Both the position numbers and the translations under genes were made by a program. The notes beneath the pieces are model-generated. The model saw only the letters and a list, made by a program, of their open reading frames with translations, was not told the origin of the DNA and ran no database searches. This document shows, in pieces, positions 54,132-63,391 of a stretch of 64,000 bases of DNA (its first letter is position 1; every line of letters begins with the position of its first letter). Source of the stretch: Sulfitobacter sp. THAF37 (GTDB lineage Bacteria; Pseudomonadota; Alphaproteobacteria; Rhodobacterales; Rhodobacteraceae); assembly GCF_009363555.1 (NCBI RefSeq), contig NZ_CP045372.1:1685501-1749500 (forward strand), in the 5' to 3' direction.

Positions 54132-55349
54132 ATGCCGGCACCGCTAGTCTTGAGAAACAGAAACTACCGGCTTCTCCTGGGGGCCGGCACGATGAGCAAT
54201 CTTGGCGACGGGCTGGTTGTCCTTGCATTGCCGTGGCTCGCGACGTTGATGACCCAGAACCCGGTTGCGATTGGCGCGGTGGCGGCGGCCACCCGTCTGC
54301 CCTGGCTGTTGTTTGCCATTCCCGCAGGCGTCGTTGTCGACAATTCCGAACACAACAGGCTGATGGCCCGCGCCGATCTTCTGCGGGCGACAATCGCGGT
54401 GGCGATCCTCCTGCTGGCCGTGAACCAACCCGCCGAGGGCGCGGTCTGGGTCCTGGCGGGGCTCGCCTTTGTCCTGGGCTCTGCCGAAGTGCTGCGCGAC
54501 AACGCCGCTCAGACCATGCTCCCCTCCATCGTGGACCCCAAGGATCTGGAGGCGGCCAACGGCCAGCTGTGGAGCGTCGAGCAGCTGACAAACCAGTTCA
54601 TCGGGCCGCCGCTGGCAGGGGTGTTGATCGCGGCGGGCATCGGCATCCCGTTCGGTATCGACGCCGCCCTGCTGGTCCTGTCCGCAGGCTGCGTCTGGAT
54701 GATCACGCTCGCGCCACGGGCGCAGGGCAGGGCGCCGTTCCGCAAGGCCCTGATGGAAGGGATCGGTTTCATGCGTGCCGATGCCCTGCTGCTGCGGCTT
54801 GCCGTGGTTCTGGGGATTGCCAATTTCATCGCGACGGCGACGATCACCGTTCAGGTTCTCTTTGCGCAGGATGTGCTGTCCCTGTCCGCCTCTTCCTACG
54901 GGATCGTCCTGTCCGTCGCGGCGCTGGGCGCCATCACCGGAAGCCTGCTTGCGCCAAGGTTCGTCGGGTTTCTGGGAACCCAAAGGTGCCTGTACCTTTC
55001 AATCGCGACCTGGGGCATCGGCTATGCCTCCATCGGGTTCAGCCACGCGGGCGTCACCATGGCGGTCGCGCTCTTTTTCGTGATGGCCGCGGCGATGCTG
55101 TGGAATGTCATCACGGTGTCCTGGCGGCAAAGGCGCATCCCGCCGCTGCTGCTGGGGCGGGTGAACAGCATCTACCGCTTCTTCGGCTGGGGCTCCATGC
55201 CGCTGGGGGCCATGACCGGCGGCATCCTCGTGTCGGTACTGGAACAGGATTTCGGCCGGGAACTGGCGTTGCGCGCCACCTTCATCTGTGCCGGGGCGGC
55301 ATGTGCGATCCTGCTTTGCTACGCTTTGGTGAAGCTGCGTCTGGAATGA
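54132..55349 (+). CDS. MFS transporter (EntS-like / MFS_3)
   Basis: 405 aa, about 12 membrane helices. ATG 54132 (MPAPLVLRNRNYRLLLGAGT) is chosen over an in-frame TTG at 54105. Family segments: MSNLGDGLVVLALPWLA, the loop AGVVVDNSEHNRLMARAD and EVLRDNAAQTMLPSIV. This matches the MFS_3 group, which includes enterobactin exporter EntS and macrolide exporters, so an efflux role is likely. No regulator is adjacent. Confidence 0.87.
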   Translation: MPAPLVLRNRNYRLLLGAGTMSNLGDGLVVLALPWLATLMTQNPVAIGAVAAATRLPWLLFAIPAGVVVDNSEHNRLMARADLLRATIAVAILLLAVNQPAEGAVWVLAGLAFVLGSAEVLRDNAAQTMLPSIVDPKDLEAANGQLWSVEQLTNQFIGPPLAGVLIAAGIGIPFGIDAALLVLSAGCVWMITLAPRAQGRAPFRKALMEGIGFMRADALLLRLAVVLGIANFIATATITVQVLFAQDVLSLSASSYGIVLSVAALGAITGSLLAPRFVGFLGTQRCLYLSIATWGIGYASIGFSHAGVTMAVALFFVMAAAMLWNVITVSWRQRRIPPLLLGRVNSIYRFFGWGSMPLGAMTGGILVSVLEQDFGRELALRATFICAGAACAILLCYALVKLRLE

Positions 55350-55517
55350 CCTGGCCGACCTTCGGTCGCGACACCCCGGCACGGCGGGGCATCGTCCGCT
55401 TTGTCCGCCAAGCCGACCTCCGGTGCGGAGGCCTTTCGAAGATTTCTTCGGGGAGCCTTGTCGGACCTAACGTCAGTCCCACAAGCAGCTTGGCCACGAA
55501 TTGCACCACGAAATGCA

Positions 55518-55542
55518 AAGGGCGACCACCGGGGCCGCCCTT
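55518..55542 (-). terminator. Terminator-like hairpin after the BMP binding-protein gene
   Basis: Ten-pair stem (one G-U) between AAGGGCGACC and GGCCGCCCTT with a 5-nt loop, 25 bp past the stop of the minus-strand operon. A weak T-rich tail (TGCATTT) follows on the minus strand. Confidence 0.5.
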
Positions 55543-55566
55543 CCTGTTCTACCAAGCCGTTTCCGC

Positions 55567-56640
55567 TTACTGCGGGATGTCGCCTTCGATGCCTTCGACG
55601 TAGAAATTCATGCCCGCCAGCGTGCCGTCATCGGCGGTCTCGCCCTCGGCCAGCCAGACGCTGCCGTCCTGCTTGTTGATCGGCCCGGTGAAGGGGTGGT
55701 AGTCGCCGCTCGCGATGCTGTCCTTCAGCGCCAGCGCCTCTTCCTTCACCTCCGCCGGAACCGCATCGGTGATTTCACCGATCGCGACCATGCCCGCACC
55801 GATGCCGTCCCAGGTGTCGGTCGATTCCCAGGTCCCGTCCATCACGGCCTTGGTGCGCGCGATGTAGTAGGGCGCCCAGTCGTCGATGATCGAAGACACC
55901 CGCGGCTTGGGCGCATATTGCGCCATGTCCGACGCCTGACCAAAGGTGATCACGTTGCCCGCTTCCTGCGCTGCGGCCTGCGGCGCGGTGGAATCGGTGT
56001 GTTGCAGCACCACATCGGCGCCCTGGTCGATCAGCGTGCGCGCGGCGTCGGCCTCTTTCGCCGGGTCGAACCAGGTATAGGCCCAGACGATCTTGAACTG
56101 GACATCGGGGTTGACCTTCTTGGCGTGGATGTAGGCGGAGTTGATGCCGCGGATCACTTCGGGGATCGGATAGGATCCGATGTAGCCGATGATGTTGCTC
56201 TCGGTCATGCTGCCCGCGATATGCCCCTGGATCGCGCGGCCCTCGTAGAAGCGGGCGGAATAGGTCGACACGTTGTCGGCGCGCTTGTAGCCGGTGGCGT
56301 GTTCGAATTTCACATCCGGAAACTTCTTGGCCACGTTGATGGTCGGGTCCATGTAGCCGAAGGACGTGGTAAAGATCAGGTCGGCGCCGTCCAGCGCCAT
56401 CTGTGTCATGACACGCTCGCTGTCGGGGCCCTCGGCCACGTTCTCGACGAACACGGTCTCGACCGCGTCGCCGAATTCTTCCTCGACGGCCAGACGGCCC
56501 TGGTTGTGCTCGTAGGTCCAGCCGCCGTCACCGACCGGCCCGACAAAGACGAAGCCGACCTTGGTCTTGTCCTGGGCGTAGGCGCCGGTGGCCAGGATCA
56601 GTGCCAGTGCGGCACCAGCGAGAAGAGTTCTGCGTTTCAT
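55567..56640 (-). CDS. BMP-family ABC transporter substrate-binding protein (nucleoside/nucleobase)
   Basis: 357 aa from ATG 56640 (MKRRTLLAGAALALILATGA), with GGGG at the right spacing; ATGs at 56646 and 56652 are alternatives. Sec signal ends near AYAQ. The mature part KVGFVFVGPVGDGGWTYEHN is the BMP/Med/TmpC opening, and DADRTL-type middle segments (GADVVLQHTDSTAPQ) are typical. These proteins bind purine nucleosides or bases. It is the last gene of a minus-strand operon that begins with xanthine dehydrogenase, so a purine ligand is likely. Confidence 0.9.
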   Translation of the reverse strand: MKRRTLLAGAALALILATGAYAQDKTKVGFVFVGPVGDGGWTYEHNQGRLAVEEEFGDAVETVFVENVAEGPDSERVMTQMALDGADLIFTTSFGYMDPTINVAKKFPDVKFEHATGYKRADNVSTYSARFYEGRAIQGHIAGSMTESNIIGYIGSYPIPEVIRGINSAYIHAKKVNPDVQFKIVWAYTWFDPAKEADAARTLIDQGADVVLQHTDSTAPQAAAQEAGNVITFGQASDMAQYAPKPRVSSIIDDWAPYYIARTKAVMDGTWESTDTWDGIGAGMVAIGEITDAVPAEVKEEALALKDSIASGDYHPFTGPINKQDGSVWLAEGETADDGTLAGMNFYVEGIEGDIPQ

Positions 56641-56671
56641 GGTCATCCCCATTGTTGAAGTTTGTTGGCCC

Positions 56672-57592
56672 CTAGGACGAGGCGTGGAAGATACGCCCGA
56701 GCGAGGCGGGCGCGGCAGATTTGTCGCGGCTCAGAATCACCAGAACCACAATCGTGGTAACGTATGGCGACATGTCCAGATACTCCACCGGAATGGCAAC
56801 CCCCGCGCCCTGCAGATTGAGCTGCAGCTGGTCGATGCCGCCGAAAAGATAGGCACCCAGCAAGAGCCGCCAGGGTTTCCAGCTGGCAAAAACCACCAGG
56901 GCCAGCGCGATCCACCCGATCCCGGCGGTCATGCCTTCGGTCCATTGCGGCACCCGGATCAGGCTGATGTAGGCCCCGCCTATGCCCGCGCAGGCGCCGC
57001 CGAACACGATTGCCAACGTCCGGATGCGCTTGACCGGGTAGCCCAGCGCATGCGCGGCATCATGGCTTTCGCCCACCGCGCGCAGGATCAGCCCCGCGCG
57101 GGTGAATTTCAGCACCGCCCAGACAGCGGCGACAAGCACCAGCCCCAGATAGAGGATGATGTCATGGGTAAAGAGGATCGGCCCGACCACCGGAATATCC
57201 GCCAGCAGGCCAAGGTCGACGTCCGGCAGACGCGGGGGGGTGACGCCGACGTAGGGCTGCCCCAGCAGCGACGACAGGCCAAGGCCGAACAGCGTGAGCG
57301 CAAGGCCGGAGGCGACCTGGTTGGCCAGTGTGACCTGCGTCAGGAAGGCAAAGAGCAGCGACAAGAGCGCCCCGCCAAGGGCGGCGGCGGCGAATCCCAG
57401 CAGCGGGGAGCCGGTTTCGACCGCCCCTGCAAATCCGCAGATCGCGCCGATGATCATCATCCCCTCCACCCCGAGGTTCAGCACGCCCGATTTCTCGACC
57501 ACCAGTTCTCCGGTGGCGGCAAAGATCAGCGGTGTCGCCGCGACGAGAAAGCCTGCGACGAAGAGGATCGGGTTAATCGCGGACAGGTCCAT
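56672..57592 (-). CDS. ABC transporter permease, second (BMP/nucleoside type)
   Basis: 306 aa with about eight or nine membrane helices. The ATG at 57592 shares one base with the upstream stop; a GTG one codon earlier is also possible. Segments such as GELVVEKSGVLNLGVEGMMI and ALTLFGLGLSSLLGQPYVG are those of the YufQ/NupQ permeases. It pairs with the other permease to form the nucleoside/nucleobase pore. Confidence 0.9.
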   Translation of the reverse strand: MDLSAINPILFVAGFLVAATPLIFAATGELVVEKSGVLNLGVEGMMIIGAICGFAGAVETGSPLLGFAAAALGGALLSLLFAFLTQVTLANQVASGLALTLFGLGLSSLLGQPYVGVTPPRLPDVDLGLLADIPVVGPILFTHDIILYLGLVLVAAVWAVLKFTRAGLILRAVGESHDAAHALGYPVKRIRTLAIVFGGACAGIGGAYISLIRVPQWTEGMTAGIGWIALALVVFASWKPWRLLLGAYLFGGIDQLQLNLQGAGVAIPVEYLDMSPYVTTIVVLVILSRDKSAAPASLGRIFHASS

Positions 57593-58674
57593 CACGCTAC
57601 CTCCGGCTTGCCCAGCCGAAGCCGGTAGTTTGTCAGCACGTCCAGTGCCAGCAGAAAGAACAGCAACATCCCCTGGAACACCTGGATCGCCGCCGCCGGC
57701 AGGCCCAGTTGCGACTGGGCGATGTCGCCGCCGATATAGGTCAGCGCCATCAACCCGCCCGCCAGCAGAATGCCGATCGGATGCAACCGCCCGAGGAACG
57801 CGACGATGATCGCCGTGAACCCGTAGCCGACGTTGAAATCAATGGTCACTTGCCCCGCCGGTCCCGCGACCTCGAACAACCCCGCCAGCCCGGCCAGCAG
57901 CCCCGATGTGCCCAGGCAGAACAACACCAGCCGCGCCGGGTTCACACCGGAAAAGCGCGCGGCGCGTGGCGCCTCTCCGGTGACGCGGATCGCAAAACCC
58001 AGCCGGTGCTTGGTCATCAGCACATAGGCCAGGATCACCGCGATCAGCGCCGCGACCACGCCCCAGTGCATGCCGGTCCCCTCGATCAGATCGGCGTTGA
58101 AGGCGCTCTCGTACTGCTGCAGGTTCCGCGACCCGGGAAAGCCGAACCCCTCGGGGTTCTTCAACAGCCCCAGCGACATCGAGGCAAGCAGGCTTTCAGC
58201 CACGTAGACCAGCATCAGCGACACGAGAATCTCGTTGGTGCCGAACCTGACCTTCAGGAGCGCCGGGATCATCGCCCAGATCCATCCGCCAAAGGCCCCC
58301 GCCAGCACCATCAGCGGAAACACGATGAAACTGTCCAGTGGATAAAGCGCCAGCCCCACCCCCGCGCCGAACAGCGCACCCATGATGTACTGACCTTCGG
58401 CGCCGATGTTCCAGATCCCCGCCTTGAACCCCAGGCTCAGCCCGATGGCGATCAGCACCAGCGGCGCGCCCTTGATCAGCAGCTGCGGGCGATAATAGAA
58501 CGCGAACTCCCCGAACAGCGGCTGCCAGAAGATGGTGATGATCGAGGTCACCGGGTCCTTGCCCATGACGGCAAACATCAATCCGCCAAAGACCATCGTT
58601 GCCAGCACCGCCAGCAGCGGCGTGGCCAGCGAAACGGCGCGGCTGGGCTGGGGCCGCTTCTCCAGGCGTATCAT
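57592..58674 (-). CDS. ABC transporter permease, first (BMP/nucleoside type)
   Basis: 360 aa from ATG 58674 (MIRLEKRPQPSRAVSLATPL); the frame extends upstream into an intergenic repeat, which is not coding. About nine helices. LGFKAGIWNIGAEGQYIMGA and VRFGTNEILVSLMLVYVAES are typical of YufP/NupP. It follows the ATPase gene by 48 bp and is directly coupled to the second permease. Confidence 0.9.
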   Translation of the reverse strand: MIRLEKRPQPSRAVSLATPLLAVLATMVFGGLMFAVMGKDPVTSIITIFWQPLFGEFAFYYRPQLLIKGAPLVLIAIGLSLGFKAGIWNIGAEGQYIMGALFGAGVGLALYPLDSFIVFPLMVLAGAFGGWIWAMIPALLKVRFGTNEILVSLMLVYVAESLLASMSLGLLKNPEGFGFPGSRNLQQYESAFNADLIEGTGMHWGVVAALIAVILAYVLMTKHRLGFAIRVTGEAPRAARFSGVNPARLVLFCLGTSGLLAGLAGLFEVAGPAGQVTIDFNVGYGFTAIIVAFLGRLHPIGILLAGGLMALTYIGGDIAQSQLGLPAAAIQVFQGMLLFFLLALDVLTNYRLRLGKPEVA

Positions 58675-58688
58675 GCGCCGTCCCCCGG

Positions 58689-58710
58689 CTTCATTGTTCC
58701 AAAAATACAC
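58689..58710 (-). repeat. 22-bp intergenic motif, copy 2
   Basis: Minus-strand copy of the motif at 46108 (20 of 22 identical), located between the ABC ATPase stop and the first permease start. It begins GTGTATTTTTGG and ends AACAATGAAG. Confidence 0.5.
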
Positions 58711-58722
58711 GAAAGCAACGGC

Positions 58723-60243
58723 TCAGACATGCGCCACCTCCATCCCGTGCGCGCCGCCCATCATCAGGCCGATCTCTTCAACCGTCAGCCCCTGCGCCGG
58801 ACGCGGCGGCGACAGGCGGCCCTCGTTCAGCGCCGCGAACCGGTCCGAGATCTCCATCAACTCATCCAGGTCCTGGCTGATCACCACGATCGCCGCGCCC
58901 TTCTCGGCAAGATCCAGCAGCGCCTGCCGGATGGCCGCGGCGGCAGAGGCATCGACCCCCCAGGTGGGCTGGTTCACCACCAGCAGGTCGGGCCGCTGCA
59001 ACACCTCGCGACCGATCACGAACTTCTGCAGGTTCCCCCCCGACAGGGACCGTGCCGCGTTGCCCGGCCCCGGCGTGCGCACATCGAAGGTGCCGATGAT
59101 GCGCTCGGCAAAGCTGCGCGCGGCGCCCCAGTCCAGCAATCCGCCCCGGTCGAGGCTCTCCCGCGCCGCCCCGGTGAGCATGGCGTTCTCCGTCAGGGAC
59201 ATGTCCGGCACCGCCGCATGGCCCAGCCGTTCCTCGGGGGCGGTCAGAACACCCATGGCCCGGCGCGGCGTCGGCCCCAGCACGCCGATGTCGCGGCCCT
59301 GAAACGCGATCATGCCGGGCGCGCTCAGGGTCTCGCCCGACAGGGCGGCCAGCAGCTCGTCCTGACCGTTGCCCGCAACCCCGCCGATGCCCAGCACCTC
59401 GCCCGTGCGCACCTCCAGGCTGATCTCGCGCAGCGGCATGCCAAAGGCGCTGGGCGATTTCGCCGACAGCCGGTCAAGCTTCAGCACCACCTCGCCCGGT
59501 GCCTTGCCCGCCCGCGTCGGTGTCTTCAGCACCGTGCCCACCATCATCTCCGCCATGTCGCGGGCCGAGGTCTCCGACGGGGTGCAATGGCCCACCACCT
59601 TGCCCAGCCGCAGGATCGTGGCACTGTCACACAGCGCGCGGATCTCCTCCAGCTTGTGCGAGATATACAGGATCGCGGTGCCTTCCGCGCTCAGCTTGCG
59701 CAACGTCTTGAACAGGATCTCGACCTCCTGCGGGGTCAGCACGCTGGTCGGTTCATCCATGATCAGCAGCCGCGGCTCCTGCAGCAGGCAGCGGATGATC
59801 TCGACCCGCTGGCGTTCCCCCGCGGATAGGTCCCCCACCACCCGGTCGGGGGCCAGGGGCAGGCCGTAGGTCTCCGACACCTCGCGGATGCGCCGGCTCA
59901 GCGCGCGCAGCTTCGGCGCGTCCTCCATCCCCAGCGCGATGTTCTCGGCCACGGTCAGCGCGTCGAAAAGCGAAAAGTGCTGGAACACCATGCCCACGCC
60001 CGCCGCCCGCGCCGCATGCGGATCGCCGGGGGCGAAGGGCGCGCCGTGCATCCGCATCCGCCCGGCATCGGGCTTGACCAGACCGTAGATCATCTTGACC
60101 AGCGTGGACTTGCCCGCGCCGTTCTCGCCCAGCAGCGCGTGGACCTCGCCGGGGGCGATGCGCAGCGATACGTCGTCGTTGGCGACCACGCCGGGATAGG
60201 CTTTCGTCAGGCCTGACAGGTCCAGCAGCGGCGCGTCGGTCAT
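58723..60243 (-). CDS. ABC transporter ATP-binding protein, tandem-domain (nucleoside type)
   Basis: 506 aa from ATG 60243 (MTDAPLLDLSGLTKAYPGVV), overlapping the xdhC stop by ATGA. Two ABC domains: the first has Walker A GENGAGKSTL and signature LSAGERQRVEIIRCL with LLIMDEPTSVL; the second has a weak Walker A (GVAGNGQDELL, no Lys) and signature LSGGNLQKFVIGREV. This asymmetry is normal for the sugar/nucleoside tandem ATPases (RbsA/NupO type). It drives the two permeases that follow. Confidence 0.92.
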   Translation of the reverse strand: MTDAPLLDLSGLTKAYPGVVANDDVSLRIAPGEVHALLGENGAGKSTLVKMIYGLVKPDAGRMRMHGAPFAPGDPHAARAAGVGMVFQHFSLFDALTVAENIALGMEDAPKLRALSRRIREVSETYGLPLAPDRVVGDLSAGERQRVEIIRCLLQEPRLLIMDEPTSVLTPQEVEILFKTLRKLSAEGTAILYISHKLEEIRALCDSATILRLGKVVGHCTPSETSARDMAEMMVGTVLKTPTRAGKAPGEVVLKLDRLSAKSPSAFGMPLREISLEVRTGEVLGIGGVAGNGQDELLAALSGETLSAPGMIAFQGRDIGVLGPTPRRAMGVLTAPEERLGHAAVPDMSLTENAMLTGAARESLDRGGLLDWGAARSFAERIIGTFDVRTPGPGNAARSLSGGNLQKFVIGREVLQRPDLLVVNQPTWGVDASAAAAIRQALLDLAEKGAAIVVISQDLDELMEISDRFAALNEGRLSPPRPAQGLTVEEIGLMMGGAHGMEVAHV

Positions 60244-61004
60244 GCGGTCTCCCCTTGAAGTGTCGGAAAAAGAAGCCCGTTTACACAGCCTTTTGCAATA
60301 GCGTCGGGCGCCCGGCCCAGCGATTTGTCCCCGATGGGACAGGTAATTGCCGCCGGATCGAGCGCCAGCGCCTCCAGCCGGGTGCGGAACCGGCGCCACT
60401 TTGTCTCCGATCCGATCAGCCCGCAAGAGCCGAAGCCGCGCCGCAACAGCGCCGCGCAGAGCGCAAGGTCGATGTCATGTGAATAGGTGAAGATCAGGTG
60501 ATGCGCGTCGGGCGGCGCCGCGGCGGCCAGCCGCGGCATATCGGCGGCGGGCAGCATCGTCACAGCGGCGGGAACCTCGGCGGGAAAGCGGTCCCGGTCG
60601 CTGTCGATCCAGGTGATGTCGAAGGCGCCGGGCGGGCAGGCGCGCACCACCGCGCGGCCCACGTGACCCGCCCCCCAAAGCCACAGCGGCAAGGGGGCGT
60701 CGAGGCGCAGCGGCGCAGGGGCGGCGGCGGCCGGTTCGTCCACCGGGCGCGGCGTCCGGCCAAAGCGCAGCGTCACCGCCCCGCCACAGCACTGGCCCAG
60801 CCCCGGCCCCAGCGGCACGTTCTCTTCCATCTGTTCCGCCCCGGTCGACAGCATCCGCCGCGCGGTCCGGACCGCCCGCAGCTCCAGCGCGCCGCCGCCA
60901 ATGGTGCCCCGGGTCGTGGTCGCCGTCACCATCATCGCGGTGCCGGCCTCGCGCGGGGCCGATCCGCGCACGGCGAGGATCTCCACCCAGATCGCGCCGG
61001 TCAT
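60240..61004 (-). CDS. xdhC: Xanthine dehydrogenase accessory protein XdhC
   Basis: 254 aa from ATG 61004 ([20 protein letters not shown]), overlapping xdhB by ATGA. The N-terminal XdhC/CoxI domain has GTIGGGALELRAV and PLGPGLGQCCGGAV, the latter with the Cys pair of the family; the C-terminal Rossmann domain starts PLWLWGAGHVGRAVV. XdhC binds molybdenum cofactor, helps insert its sulfur and delivers it to XdhB. Operon order fits the Rhodobacter xdhABC arrangement. Confidence 0.93.
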   Translation of the reverse strand: MTGAIWVEILAVRGSAPREAGTAMMVTATTTRGTIGGGALELRAVRTARRMLSTGAEQMEENVPLGPGLGQCCGGAVTLRFGRTPRPVDEPAAAAPAPLRLDAPLPLWLWGAGHVGRAVVRACPPGAFDITWIDSDRDRFPAEVPAAVTMLPAADMPRLAAAAPPDAHHLIFTYSHDIDLALCAALLRRGFGSCGLIGSETKWRRFRTRLEALALDPAAITCPIGDKSLGRAPDAIAKGCVNGLLFPTLQGETA

Positions 61005-63391
61005 GCCCGCGTCCTTTGCACCGCCGCCAGCACCGCTTCGGCGGTGGCGGGGGCCTGCAGGTCGCCGTAGGCCGGGCCGCAGGCGGCCAGGGCGTCGGAC
61101 AGCGCCATGAAGGCCGAAATGCCCAGCATCAGCGGCGGCTCGCCCACCGCCTTGGAGCGGTAGACCGTCTGCGCCGGGTTCGGCTGATCCCAAAGCGCCA
61201 CGTTGAACACCGGCGGCCGGTCGGAACAGGCGGGGATCTTGTAGGTCGAAGGCGCATGGGTCCTGAGCGCGCCCTTGTCGTCCCAGACCAGTTCTTCGGT
61301 CGTCAGCCAGCCCGCGCCCTGCACATAGCCGCCTTCGATCTGGCCAATGTCGATGGCCGGGTTCAGCGACGCCCCCGCGTCGTGCAGAATGTCGGTGCGC
61401 AGGATGCGGTTTTCACCGGTCAGCGTGTCTATCACGACTTCGGTGCAGGCCGCGCCATAGGCGAAATAGTAAAACGGCCGCCCCCGGCCCCGGATGCGGT
61501 CCCATTCGATGTCGGGTGTCTTGTAGAACCCGGTGGCCGACAGGCTGATCCGCGACTGGTAGGCGGATGCCGCCGCCTGCGCAAAGGTGATCTCTTCGCC
61601 GCCCGCGCGGACCTTGCCCCCGGCAAAGCTGATCTCGGTGGTCTGGTAGCGTTCCGCCAGATGCGCCCTGATCCGCTCGCGGATCTCGTCGCAGGCGTTC
61701 TGCACCGCCATGCCGTTCAGGTCCGACCCGGAGGAGGCCGCCGTGGCCGAGGTGTTGGGCACCTTGCCGGTATCCGTCGCGGTGATCTTGACCGCCTCCA
61801 GCGGGACGCCGAAACGGCTGGCGGCCACCTGCGCGACCTTCTGGAACAGGCCCTGGCCCATCTCTGTCCCGCCGTGGTTCAGGTGGATCGACCCGTCCTG
61901 ATAGACATGCACCAGCGCCCCCGCCTGGTTCAGGTGGGTCAGGGTGAAGGAGATGCCGAATTTCACCGGCGTCAGGGCGATTCCCCGCTTCAGCAGGGGC
62001 TGGACGGCGTTCCATTCCGCGATCGCCGCCCGCCGCGCGGTGTAATCGCAGCCCTCCGCCAGCCGGTCGGTCAGTGCGTTGATGACGCAATCGGTCACTG
62101 GCTGGTGATAGGGCGTCGTCTGCACGCCGTCCGGCGGGGCGGGCGGCGCCTTGGCCGGGGCAGGCGCGCCGCCGCGCGATGTGTTGTCTTCCGCCGGGGT
62201 GGCGGTCACGGGCGCGCTGCCTGTCTCGATATGAGGCTGGTCGCCGCGCCTATCGGCGTAGTAGTTGGCCCGCCGCACCGCCAGCGGGTCCAAGCCGCGC
62301 GCATGTGCGATATGGTCCATCACTTTTTCGATCCCCATCATCCCCTGCGGCCCGCCGAAGCCGCGAAAGGCGGTGGCGGACTGGGTGTTGGTGCGCAGCC
62401 GGTGCGAGGTGATCGACACATGCTCAAGGTGATAGGCGTTGTCGGCGTGCAGCATGGCCCGGTCCGCCACGGGCAGGCTCAGGTCCATGGCCCAGCCGCA
62501 GCGGGCGTATTGGGTAAAGGCCAGCGCCAGGATGCGGCCCGCGTCGTCGAAACCAACGTCATAGTCGATGCGGAAATCGTGTCTCTTGCCGGTCACGATC
62601 ATGTCGTCGTCGCGGTCATAGCGCATCTTGCAGGGTCGCCCGCTGTGCCGCGCGGCCACGGCACAGGCGATGGCCAGTGCGTTGCCCTGGCTTTCCTTGC
62701 CGCCGAAACCGCCGCCCATGCGCCGGGTCTCGACCCGGACGGCGTGCATCGGCCGCCCGATGGCATGGGCCACCTTGTGCTGGATCTCGGTCGGGTGCTG
62801 GGTCGACGAATGGATGACCATGTCTCCGTCGTCCTGCGGCAGGGCAAGTGCCGCCTGACCTTCGAGATAGAAATGCTCCTGGCCGCCGATGTGTACGCTG
62901 CCCCTGCGCCGGTGCGCGGCGCGCGACAGGGCCGCCGCCGGGTCGCCCTTGGTATAGACCCGCGGCCCGTCCTCGAACCGGGCATCCGCGGCAAGCGCGT
63001 CCTCGATGCTCAGCACCGGCTTTTCCGCCGCGATCTCGACCGTGCCCAGCCGCGCCGCGCGCCGCGCCGCCAGATGCGATGTGGCGATCACCAGAAACAC
63101 CGGCTGGCCAAGGTAATGCACGGCCCCGGTCGCCAGCAGAGGCTCGTCGTGGTTGGAAGGCGAGCAATCCGCGTCGAAGGGCAGATCTCCGGCGGTCAAT
63201 ACCGCGACCACGCCGGGCGCCGCGCGCACCGGGTCCAGGTCCATCGCGGTGATCTTTCCGGCGGCGGCCCGGCTCAGCCCGAAGGCGAGGTGCAGCGTGT
63301 TGGCGGGCACGGGAATGTCATCGACATAGCGTGCCGCCCCCGTCACATGCAGACGGGCGGCGTCATGGGGCAGGGGGCGTGCGATGCTCAT
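61001..63391 (-). CDS. xdhB: Xanthine dehydrogenase, molybdopterin-binding subunit
   Basis: 796 aa. Molybdenum-site segments: [54 protein letters not shown] and the active-site Glu in [12 protein letters not shown]. With the XdhA subunit it oxidises hypoxanthine and xanthine to uric acid. Between NYYAD (about 380) and TTPYHQPV (about 425) there is a Pro/Ala-rich stretch of ~38 residues that looks longer than in relatives. Overlaps xdhA and xdhC by 4 nt each. Confidence 0.95.
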   Translation of the reverse strand: MSIARPLPHDAARLHVTGAARYVDDIPVPANTLHLAFGLSRAAAGKITAMDLDPVRAAPGVVAVLTAGDLPFDADCSPSNHDEPLLATGAVHYLGQPVFLVIATSHLAARRAARLGTVEIAAEKPVLSIEDALAADARFEDGPRVYTKGDPAAALSRAAHRRRGSVHIGGQEHFYLEGQAALALPQDDGDMVIHSSTQHPTEIQHKVAHAIGRPMHAVRVETRRMGGGFGGKESQGNALAIACAVAARHSGRPCKMRYDRDDDMIVTGKRHDFRIDYDVGFDDAGRILALAFTQYARCGWAMDLSLPVADRAMLHADNAYHLEHVSITSHRLRTNTQSATAFRGFGGPQGMMGIEKVMDHIAHARGLDPLAVRRANYYADRRGDQPHIETGSAPVTATPAEDNTSRGGAPAPAKAPPAPPDGVQTTPYHQPVTDCVINALTDRLAEGCDYTARRAAIAEWNAVQPLLKRGIALTPVKFGISFTLTHLNQAGALVHVYQDGSIHLNHGGTEMGQGLFQKVAQVAASRFGVPLEAVKITATDTGKVPNTSATAASSGSDLNGMAVQNACDEIRERIRAHLAERYQTTEISFAGGKVRAGGEEITFAQAAASAYQSRISLSATGFYKTPDIEWDRIRGRGRPFYYFAYGAACTEVVIDTLTGENRILRTDILHDAGASLNPAIDIGQIEGGYVQGAGWLTTEELVWDDKGALRTHAPSTYKIPACSDRPPVFNVALWDQPNPAQTVYRSKAVGEPPLMLGISAFMALSDALAACGPAYGDLQAPATAEAVLAAVQRTRA

